From Anas platyrhynchos (lineage: Eukaryota > Chordata > Aves > Anseriformes > Anatidae), in contig NC_092593.1 in the NCBI RefSeq assembly GCF_047663525.1, positions 20,618,001 to 20,682,000 on the forward strand: DNA of 64,000 nt. Direction: 5' to 3'. Made by a program: the position numbers and the translations under genes. Numbering within the stretch: position 1 is the stretch's first letter; the number at the start of each line of letters is the position of its first letter. The notes under the pieces were generated by a model. It was not told the DNA's origin. It did not search any database and saw only the letters and a list, made by a program, of their open reading frames with translations. Of the stretch, positions 34,624 through 46,600 are shown in pieces.

Positions 34624-37600
34624 TCACTGTGTTTCATATAGACACCTTCTCAGATACTCTAGCTGTTCACCTTTTGTAGACAAAACCATAGAATTCCATT
34701 CAAAGTGAGGAATCTGTAGAACAAAGTCACAAAAACTTAGTGTTAATGTTGCCTGATACAAACCACATACACATATCTTACAGCAAAGATAAGGCTCTCT
34801 GATACCTGTTGTTCTCCACCTTAACATATTTTATCATCTGTGTCCTAAGAGCTAGGTTTATTCTAGATACTGAAAAAAAAAAAATCTTCTTTATGCAAGT
34901 AGAGTCAGTTTGCTTTCAAAAAGCAGCAACAGTTGCAGAGATGTGAAGCAGGTACCCATACAATACAGGCTATGACTACTCCATTACACCATCTCCCACT
35001 TTCCATATTTTGAAACCCAAACTGAGAGAAAAATCCCAGGTCATCATAGTTAACAACGTTAATGCATCAAACTGGGTGGTATGTCAGCAGGCTAACATTT
35101 ACTGTCAGGCAATAGGAAAAAGGATGTTTGTCATGTTGACAGAAAGAAGAAAACCTTAAGCTTACACGAGGGTTCTAATTAAAGTTAGAGTAGGTAACAC
35201 ACTAATTATATATACTGGAGAATCTGCATTCATGAACCTCCACTACCTAAATGTATCTATGCTTATGAGTGAGAATTAACTCTGGTCACTAGTCTTTGTA
35301 GTCACAGTACTACCACTCCACCAGACAGCCAGCATCCATGACCCACATGTGAGTTGCCATAACTGATTCTGTGTGGGTCTACGAGTGTATGTTCAACTTT
35401 TTCTCATGCAAAAATCTTTGGTGTATTGAACTGAAATTTCCGTTTTAACTTTTTTTCTTTATTCAGGCTACGTTGAGATTGCTAGTTTGCCTGCAGTAAG
35501 GTAAGGCTAAGACTTTTTAACTTCATCCTTGCTTCAGGTGCTTTCAGAGAACGTGCAAGTTCTATAAAGTCTATAAACAGCTCAAAATTTCACCCCTAAA
35601 TTAAAGAATGGTTCTCACCCAGTAGGTGTTTTTAACTATTAGAGGAAAACTACCTTTAAATCTGCTGTAAGGAAAATGTATCAATCTGCACTACAGGTAC
35701 AATTCAATAGAAGACACAGAATATTATTGACTGCTCACCTGAATGACCCGGTACCCCAGCATTTCCAGGTGTCGTTTTTTCACTGCAGCTTCTCCTTTCA
35801 GGTGATGTGAACCTTTGATAAAAGCTTTTGAATCAAGAAGTTCCAAAGCAATTCTGCAAACAACAAAATTGTGGATTTACTTTCAGGTTCCACCTGAATA
35901 CCAAGACGTGGTATTTCTAGCTCAGTTGATATTTGCAGTAAGACCATTACTAGATAGACCTAGCAATTCACAGAAAAAGAAAATTAAACAACTTCCTGAA
36001 ACTAGACAAAACATTTTCCTTACATTTATCTAGCCATACTGGAACTTCACATCACTTTGAAAAAGTATTTCTTTCTTGCATCTGTTTTGTTCAAATGGCA
36101 AAACCAGCACCCAACATGTTCAAGGCTTACATTCAAAGAGGCGGGAGGAGATCAGTATTCTAATCTCATAAAATACAAAGGTCAAGAACATACCCGAGTA
36201 ATCAAAAATCTAAAATGTCAAAAATCTACCCAAGTGTATGTCAAAATCTACCCTATCAAAATGTCAAAATCTACCCTACTGGGTTTGGCTGAGACGGAAT
36301 TAATATTCTTCATAACATCCTCTATGTTGCCATATTTTTGACTAGTGATCAAAACAGTGTTGATAAATCTACGCCCATTTTTTTGCTGTTGCTAAACAGT
36401 CCTTGCACAGCATCAAGGCCTTCTGTTTCTCACTCTGCCCCCACAGGGTGTAGGCTGGGGTTGGCAAGAGACTGGGAGGGGGCCCACCTGGGACAGCTGA
36501 CTTCAACTGGCCAAAGTGATATTCCACACCACATAACTTCATGCCCACAATAAGATGAGGAGTTTTTCCAAAGTAGTGAAAGCTTGATCTGCTGGTGGTG
36601 AGTGACTGCATTTGCAACGCTTGATTTCTGTTTCTTTTTTTTTCCCCTTCAGTTCTTAATCTATATTTATATTGACTGAATATACATATTTTTTCTCACT
36701 TTCATCCTCCAGATTCTGTTCCCCATCCCACCCGAGGGGCAATGAGCGAGCAAGTGGGTAGAAGCTTACCTGCTGGCTGGGGCCAACCCACCACACCTAG
36801 GAAGGGTAAAGCTTTGGGAAAAGGAACAGAAAAATAAACAGCCCAAGGATTCCACCAACTATTTAGGACAAAACCATCAGAAACCTGGACTAAACTTGAC
36901 CTAAGTTGGGAAGAACTCATATAATAATTCCAGGCACTAACCTCTGAGCCCCTGGTGGCAGAGCCTTTCTCTCTTCAACCTTGATGTCACATCTCCAGTG
37001 TATTCCCTCCAAAGCACCCAGAAGTATATTCTGAGCCATATAGGAAAGAGGCTTTTTATTTTTATCCAGAATGCACTCAAAATCTGTAAGAAAACACAAC
37101 TGTTTAGGAGTCTGAAAAAAGAAACATAATTTGATCAGTATAGTGTTTACATTCAGAAAAACTAAGTGACAATCATAGTTCACAGTATCCAACATTTGTA
37201 TCTGTATTACATAACATTTTTAAAAAGTGTGTTTTGTACTAACTGCCAAAACAGCAGTTTCTTCTTTGCAGTATCTTGTGGCCTTAGAATCCCCAGCCCC
37301 AGGGGCTTCCTAACTTTGGTGATAATAGTGGTATTAGCAGTCTCCATAGCAATCCTTAAAGGAGTAAATTCTCACCTATTTCATAGTAGTATGGTGTGAG
37401 AACAGACACTCTTGTATAATGGCTCCCTCCTAAGATCTCTGCCAGCATTTTGTGAATGTGCTGTCGCAGTGGATTTATTCGGCTCCTACCTGTAATGACA
37501 AAATAAAGAATTCACATATCAAAATGCACAACAACCAACATTTTGAAATAGAATTTTGTGACACTGCATTTTTAACAGTCAGCCCACTGAATTGAAGAAG

Positions 37601-40600
37601 TTTTTACACTGTTCCCTGGTGTTATTCCATCATAACTCAGAGATCATATCATCACATTTTGGAAGGAAAGTGACAGGTGCCTACTAATGTACTAGGTGCA
37701 CAAATTGCAAATCCAGACTTTCCATCCTGAGTTTTCCCACTCACATTCGACAAACACTCTGGCTTCTGGTTTGAGCGGTTCTCAGGTTTCGCTTTTACTT
37801 GTTTTTAATCTTGCTTAGACCACTAAATAAGCATTTAGAGCTTATTATAGACTATATATATACTCTATATATTATAGAGTTAGACCATTAAATAAACATT
37901 TACTGATTTTGCATCTCTTATGGGGATACCCCACTATCTGTCACTGCTCTACCTATTTCAGATTGTTTAATGCCTTGCTCCATTAAATATCTTCAGTCTC
38001 ATAGGTAACGCAGACAAGTTTGCAAAGTAGATCTCTCCTTAAGAATTAATAGAGGAGATACTGGATTTACATTGTCTAGACTTTCCGAAATGGTCACTGC
38101 TCTTGAAGATCTCAGCTCCTACATCTGTGAAGCTGAACACTTAACACCTCTCAGCCTTGATGGACCTCGATTCTTCTGAGGAAGATGACAGCAGTGAGTT
38201 TAAAAAGAAGTAGCAAAAATGCTCACACTAAGAGATCTAAGTCAAATGTTCATCCTCCTAAGTGAAGTAGGGATCAGTGACGCATTCTGAAAAAACAGCA
38301 TCTCCTCTAGTAGACAATCCTGATGATCCTGTTCCTGCTTCATTCCCTATGTCATATATACCAACTCTGTGTATATAAATTGTATTTCTTAGGTATAAAT
38401 ATCCCCTCTTAAGTACATTAATATGCTCACACTTTTCAAGAACACACCCTCAGTGGATAATGGGAGTGTGCCTTTCTGAGCTTCTATTGTGTGCTATTGT
38501 CAGCAGGAAAGTTTTAGAACAAGTGCCTAGCAGACGGTTGAAAACAGATTATTACAAGGGCAGTTTTTCCCCTCCTAAATTTCTTACCTGTATAAAAGAT
38601 GTGGTGGCAATAGTGCTCATGAAACCAAGGGATGTGAAACTCCGGGCATTCCAGACAGACTGCTCTGTTCAGTTTCATAAGGCGTGAGCGGACCCTCTGC
38701 TTTAAGGTATCAGACAGGACTAAATTAAAGTTAAAAAAAAGCTGTGAACTGAAGAGTGAAAAACCCATTACATTTTACTAGCTGGCTACCTCTGAATTAT
38801 TTACTAAATAAATATCCATGCACTATAGTATTTATAATATTCATGCCACAAAATTTTAAAAGCTTCTCAAAAATCCTTTAAAGAAAAACAAAAAGTAAAT
38901 GTTGTTTGATATTAAGAAGAATAGCATAATAGAAAGTAGCAATTTAAACTCTCTCATCATTTAACTTTTAGTTAGGTGGTGGATGACAAAATGTCAGTAG
39001 TGCATCTATAGCAAACAAGGACAGGAAACAGACAAAAAAACACTCAGTCTCTTACTAAGGGAGAAGAAACCAATGCAACTCATTTCTTACAGGTAAGAAT
39101 TCCACATTATTTCTTGACCTTTGGACTATGGCTCTTTCTTGCAATAATACTACATTCAGGTAATTTTATTCCCAATGAAATTGAATATGCTGATTGCAAT
39201 AAATTGACTATAAAATTTGTTTGGATTAACCCTCATCTGGCAGCAGCATCTGTAATATATATCAGTATTTTAAAACAAAGCACAGATTTTTGTTCATTCC
39301 TTCCCTTCTAGCCTTCAAATACTGACTAGATTACACAGAGGATTTTCTCCAGAACACGAAATGATTTAAAGAATAAGTCTACTTCTGAAGTCATATATAT
39401 GTCCACAATTTCATTTTATGTCAAACACTACATAACCAAATTCATCAGAGTTAGATATTTACCTTCAAGTTGAGCATCCAATTTGCTTAGGAAAGAAACA
39501 TTAAATATTGTCTTTATCAGAGCTGGAGGAAAATAACCAGCCACTGCCAAAACATAACCAAGCAGCACCAAGTGGTGAGTTTCAAAACAACCTTTAAAAG
39601 CCAAACGGAAATCCATGTTAACACAACATACCATAGAAAGGACTTGCAATGTTCTCCTGCATCTCAACTCATCCAAGTTTCTGTCTTAACATATTAAATG
39701 AACACATATCCAGATGAAGGGGTACCTCTGCTAACTGCACCAAAGTGTAAGGTAACACTTGCCATTTCTTTGCAGGAGGAAACAACTCCGTCTTAAAAAG
39801 GCAACTCCACAACATTTCAGTAGCTAACAATTTTTTGCACTTCCATTAGGCTATATCATCAAACAAAAAAGAAAAAAATTGAGTGGCCATACATTTTCCC
39901 CTACAACTTAGTCATCTCTTTGTGACGAACTATAAACATGTCCTGTCCTCATCTAATGTTTCCTTGGGGAGTGCCAAAACAATTAATTCCAATACCTGCC
40001 TAGTACATTAATCAGACTTTTCATTTGTTTTACACTATGCTCATGGTACTTCGCTATTCCCTTATTAACAGCATTTTTTTAAAGGATGAAATGAAGCTAG
40101 AAAAACCCATAAAACATACATTCAATCTTGCAGAATATTAGTAGTAACATACAGGCACATTTTTTCCCCTGGCTTAAAAAAATGCCATCTTAATCCCACT
40201 CTTGCCCAGTATAAATAAAATGTCTATGTGTTACTCAGCATATGTTTTTCTAATGCACTTACTCAAGTTAGAAGTAAGATGTTGGATACAACTCTCAAAG
40301 AACTCTTCATTGCCAGGTGGATCATAGTTCAGAACAGAGAAAAGGCAGAGAATAAAATACATTTCAAAGGGATGGATCTGGGGAAGAGAGAAAAAAGACA
40401 TTGTAAATTAAGCCAGTGTAAAATATTCTAATATTGCTTTATAATAAAAAAGGTTTCATAATTCGTTCAGAACGGGGAGACTAAGACTTTTTTTGGGGGG
40501 GGGGGTCCTTAGCTTTTACTGGAGAAAAATGAATAAAATAATAAAATGTGCATGTCATTAAAATTGCAACTATGGCTAAAAATCAAAATCTATTTTATGT

Positions 40601-43600
40601 AGATAATCCAACTGTTACTATATGCTTAGACTTTAACCTCTTAAAAAGGTTTCCCATCCAACGCTCTTAAAGAGAGTATGCTCTCACAAGAAAAAATTGA
40701 AAATTTTCAAAAAATTGAAAAAAGACAGCAGGAAAACATAGTAATTTTGACCAAAAAGACAGGGTACTGAGGAGATCCACACAAGAAGGGGTAATGAAAA
40801 AACATACACCATCCGATGTGGCTATACTGTAAGAAGATAAAAGAAATATTTAATTATAATGTACACCTGAATGCAAAGATGAGCCCCAAAGAGAGTTACA
40901 CTGAAGAAAACTCTTAAGCTGTGGCTCGTTCTCTGAAACACATCAGTTCAATGCTCAGGAGAAATCCCTAGCACTGTGCTGTTCTAGTCCACCACCTCCA
41001 TCCTTCAAGAAGGATGTAGAAATAGAAAAGGTACTGGGAGTGTATGTTTCCATGTACAGCCACACTACATTGTTTATAACACACAGCTGTGGAGAAGCTG
41101 AATGCTTCTCTTAATATAATGTACTGAAACTTTCAGATTTCATGTTTAAGGAACGGAAGGAAATGCTTTTAAACAATCATGATTAACTTAAAAAAAAAAT
41201 CACTATCAGTGTGCCATTTTGTAAAGGCTTAAAAAATAAGTAGATTCAAATCCAGAAAAAAGAAAGTGTAGGACAGATCCATTAACAGCTATTAGAGAGG
41301 ATTATTCATAGGCCATCTTTAGCCTACAAAATCTCGGCATTTGTGGAAGACTGTTCCAGGGAGAGGATCTCAAAACCTTTTTTTGTCCTTGCTACCAAAC
41401 TGTTTTCACATTTGTCAAAGCCTGGATCCTAAGCTAGAATGACCTCTGGCCCAATGCAAAAATACTGTTAAAAAGCTGCAAGTATCATGGAAAATAAGAG
41501 ACAGCCACAGCAATCTAAGTATCTACTTAGAAAACAGTAGCCAAGTCCAAATCTGTATTTGAAATCTGTATTAATGGAATGAAATTACAAAATGCTTCAT
41601 ATAAAACTCCTGCAAGTGAGCTAAAAAGATTACTTGAGTACACTACCTAAGAACATTCCTTTTATTTTTATTTTTATGTTTACTCAAAATCCTCACTCAC
41701 TTCAAATGGTAGATTCAAGAGAAAAACAAAACAAAACAAAACACAACCTTCAGGTAAAACCTGAAAACTTCAGGTAAAACCAGCCAATGGATTTTTAGGG
41801 CTTTAAACCTGTTCCATTTACTACTAATCTGTCCTTTCTTACTGAGTAACTTACACAGTAGATGGAAAGAAAAACGGTAATACCTTGTCTGTATTTTCAA
41901 CAGTCACAGATGCTATTCTGTCAAGTAATGAAGGACAGCGGTGGTTTGTCTTTATGAGAAAAAAAGACAACTGTAATACATTTGCCCATGTTACTTGGTC
42001 TATCAAGTGCTGACACGTGGCCACAGTTTGCTCCCTGATGACCTCCTGAAACCACTCTCCATTCACATGTGTGAGTTCTTCCAACAGAAGATTTAAATTC
42101 CCAGCTTTGCGAAGCCTCTGAAATCCACAGTCATTTATTTTCTGCAGAAGCTTTACACATAGCTCTGAAGTGTTTTGCCAGTGCAACTGGTCATAGTGAT
42201 TCCATTTGATAAGAGCTGTAGCAATATAATTCAAATGCTGGAGATTGCACTGAGGTAGAATTGCTGTTGCTTTGTTTACAATGATTTCTTCTACTTGAGA
42301 GGAAGGAAGCATGGCCAGAACACGAATTATTGCAGCAGTATCAGCAGGTATGACACTAGATTTTAAAAAACTGGAAGAGATGCAAAAGAAAAATAGGCCA
42401 TCAGTACTGACATAGGGCAAACGTTAAAATAAATCAGTAAATTACATGCATGAAAATTCTATTCAAAAAGTCAAGAGCAGCACATTGTTTCAAGCATAAG
42501 TACAAAATGAATGACATTGTAGAAGTTCACATAGAGAATGACTACCAGCTTTTTTCATTCCAAGATTAGCTTCTTTCTTCTGATTTATTCAAAATTGAAA
42601 AAAAGAAGGTGACAGGGGGCATCTAAGCCAGTGAGGCTTCACGTGTTACTGAGAACACAAAAGTCCTTAATAAGGATAGAAGATCTGCCCTTGTTAGCCG
42701 AGTCTGTGGGTTTCTAGGGCCTGGGTAATTTCTGTGACTGCCAAATTAACTTCTTAGCAGGTGTCCTGGGGAGCACCAAGTTCTGAGATGCCTGAGGAAC
42801 AAAGGTATCATCCACAAAAAAACACGTTCAGCCAGGGCACTTCGTTCCTAGAGGCTGAGAAGTGAAAGTGATGGTGGCAGATCTCTTTTCCCACAATTCC
42901 AGAATTTCCCATTCTATGTGGCAACTTTTAACCACGAGAACTAGGAAGTTCTTCAATCAATAGAAGACTACTTCTGCTTCATGATTTCACTTGTTCCCAC
43001 CAGGACACCCTTACTATATACTTTTCATTACTTGTTCCTTCAAGTATCAGAGAAGACAGTAATGCATAGCCTTCCTGTAAAGTACCAGTAAAAATTTCCT
43101 GTTCAATGTCTTTATTTTGCAGTGGCCAATGGAGGGAAGAGAAAATCTATTTTAAAAAGATATCAAATTTACTAGCAGATACTGCTAGGTCTACAGTTGA
43201 GACAATATCAATTTTCTGTCCTTTCATGTACGTGTTCACAGAATCAAATTGTTTTGAGTTTGTTACTTCTTCATATTTCATGAAAACAATTTAACATTTT
43301 AGCTTGTTATTTAAAATATTTAGACAACCGTGTAATACTTCAACAGGCCATTACTTTTTCAGGAATACATACTTACCCAAATAGCAATGTTTTTAGTTTG
43401 GCTAACAGCTCCTGATCGTGGCAACGCAACAACATCAAATACTGCGTTAACTTTATCAACTGTAATACATGATAGCTATCCAAGTGTTTGTGCAGAACAG
43501 AAACCATTCTGAATACAAACAGAAAAAGATGGCATGGTATTATATTAATGCAAAAGATACTGCAAAACACAACATGCCACATGAAAAAGGGGTGTCCCAC

Positions 43601-46600
43601 ATTGCACAGTACCTAAGTGGAGGGTTGTATACACCTGTACTCCTCTCCACCTCAGTTTTGATGGTGCTCCACTTAGATACAACAGCTTCTCTCCAGCTTT
43701 GGGCTTTAGTTATTTAATCTACTATCACAGCGAAACAGCTACTCCTCTCTAATTACTTCTGATACTGAATTTACAACCAGTTAAATTTAGATCATTGGAA
43801 CGAGCAAATCAAGAATGGGAAAAACCAGAACACCACTGCCAGGTTCAGCACAACTATACTCATTTAAACTGTAACTGTAGTGTCGCTACATCTGTGTTGG
43901 TCTAAAACTGCCAGAGAAGTCTAGATTTGTATAGTGTGGTAATGACTTCTATTAAGACCTTTTTTAGACAGTGAGATTCAAGGAGAAAAAGCATGAATTC
44001 ACCTGGTCTTCCCATCAATACCAGAGTTACATTTGTCTATTTTCTTACAAGGATCTATTTGGTTCATACAACTACATTCCATCTGGGGTGCTCATAACCT
44101 ACTTTTAACTCTGTTCCATATCACATATCTGATGATAGTCTCATATACCTAAAACCTCAATTGCTTGCACCCTAACTGTATCAAAGATAGTACCTCTCCT
44201 ATAAACGAGGTTCAATTTACAATTGCAGAAAATCTAGGTTTGGTTCTTAACAATACAACTTAGTTCAAATTAGAGCACAATAACTTTTGAAGAAACAACT
44301 CGCATCAGTAACGTGTCCCTAAGATAGGACGCGTTCTCTACAACTTCATGTATGCTCATTTCTCTCATAAAATTACAGTAATTGTTAGAGAATAAGTTTA
44401 TTCAGAAAAGATATAGTAAAGAAGATAAAAGTTGTATTATATTATCTCAATAAGATTCAAATGCCCTTCTATGAAATTCCTGAACTGTCTCAACTACTTC
44501 TGGGTCAAGGTGTGATATTCTGAAGTCTGTAACAGCTAAGTATATAGAGTATGCATTTGTATGTAAGTGACACACTCTCCACTCCCAGTGGGATATTACA
44601 TAGTTTTTCATACTACATGGAAATAATTTGCCTATAGAAGAAAACCACTTAATAGTATAAAAAAAATTACTTTTTGAGTAGATGAGAATTTCTACATTTC
44701 ATTTTCTGCATTGTCTTTAGTATTCCCAACACCTGATGACTGCTAAATCCTTCTGCCACGTGCGCTGCAGTCACTAGCAACCTGAAGAGGAAAAGAAAAT
44801 ATTTATTTTCCTAAGCAAAATTTTTGAAAAGATGAAGCAAAGATTGTAGCAATGTTCTTTGTCTGGCAGGAAAAAGAACCAACATATTACTTTAGGAAAT
44901 ACAGGAAAACCAAGGGCCTTTATCTTGTGAACCCTTCTTCTGAACAGTATGGCAAAGATCTATGGCACAGATAGAGATGCAAACGTACTACATCAGGTCA
45001 GCGAGTCCAACACTTCTGAAAGTAGTACAAAAATAAGAAAGATACTCTAAGGCACTAAACAATTCACCATCAATCAGCAAACTACAGATAACAGAATCAA
45101 ACATGAGTTGTTCTGAGACAAGTAAGACTAATAACTTTCTGCTTCACTTTGACCTTCAATAAGAAGTACAGAAAGATCTAGGAAAAGGTTTTGGCCACCT
45201 GTGGCAAAACCAGTACAGGCTTTCATAACTGATTGTACAGTATATCCAGAGCTCTGAATAGAAGTAAGTGCTCATGAAGAAAAGCCAGATAATATGACTA
45301 ATCATAATTAACATAGCAAATTCTGCCTAAAACCGAAGACTTTGAGAGATACATGACTACCACCACCCCCAAAGAAGATTTTGTGGTGCAAGACAAACAG
45401 GCAGAGCAAGATCTGTCACACAACACTATGCTCTAATTGCTAAATTAATGCTGGAGGGTTCCCTGCTGCCATCCCTTCATATAGAATAGGATGTACAGCA
45501 AACTGAGATAGGACAAGACTCAGACTGTTTCAGCTACTGCACATCTTAAAAGGAAAAAGCAACACATGCTAATGCATGTATTTCTCAGGGGAAAGTCAGT
45601 AAGTTTGTTACCACCATCCGCCATGAAAGGAAATGATTCAGTTTAAGAGACAGAGCTGCAAGACGGCCTTGAATAACAGTATTCCCACTCCCCTTTGTTT
45701 ATTAGATCCAGCTTTTGATGCAATTGAGGCAAGACAAACTGCTATGACAGTGTTTCCAAAATGAAATAATTCATCGCTATAAAGTTACAACTAGAAAACC
45801 TAATGCTCAGCTCATGGATAGACTCAGAAATTCCCTGAGACACTAAATCATTTTCAATTTGTGTGTAAGATTACGTGTAAGTCATAAATAAGACAAAATT
45901 GTTAATAAACTTACCTTTCTCTCACCTTGGATCCGGCCATAGGCCCAAGAATAAAAAATAATTTTGAAAAGGTTTCAGGATCATGATAATCATCTATCGA
46001 TTCAGACAGCAGCCGTTTAGCAACTAAGCGGAATTCAGCACTGTCAAAACCCAGCTGCTCATACAGTCCGAAAATAATACTAATATTGTGTAAATCAAGC
46101 TGGGAGGCACTTTTAAGGAAAATCTTATTACATTTTTCTAGCAATGGATAGTATGTCAGTTTAACATTTTGAAGAAATTGTGTTATTCTTTTGGCGTAAT
46201 TGAAGTAGACTTCATCCTCTTCTCCTAAGAGCTGTTCAGCCTTCTTTAGTAATCGATCTCGAAAACTCTGTGAGATAACATCAGATATGCTGATCATCAA
46301 AACTGACAAAATCCTAAAAAGATTCAAAAGATTTTATGCTTACAGATTGAACATGGTAAGTAACACGTTTCAGACTTCTTAAATAAACTAGCCAAAGAAA
46401 GGAATGTTAGTTAGAATGTTGCTGACTTCTGTGTCATGGAGAATTTTAAATCTAATGTACAAAAAATAGCTAAACAAAAATCACTTGTCTAAATAATTTC
46501 AAAATTCTGCTTCCAGTGAATTACTGAAATGACTGTGATTTTCCAACCACCTCCGACAAAATTGTTTATGATAAAAATGTTTGCCTAATGCACACCCCTG

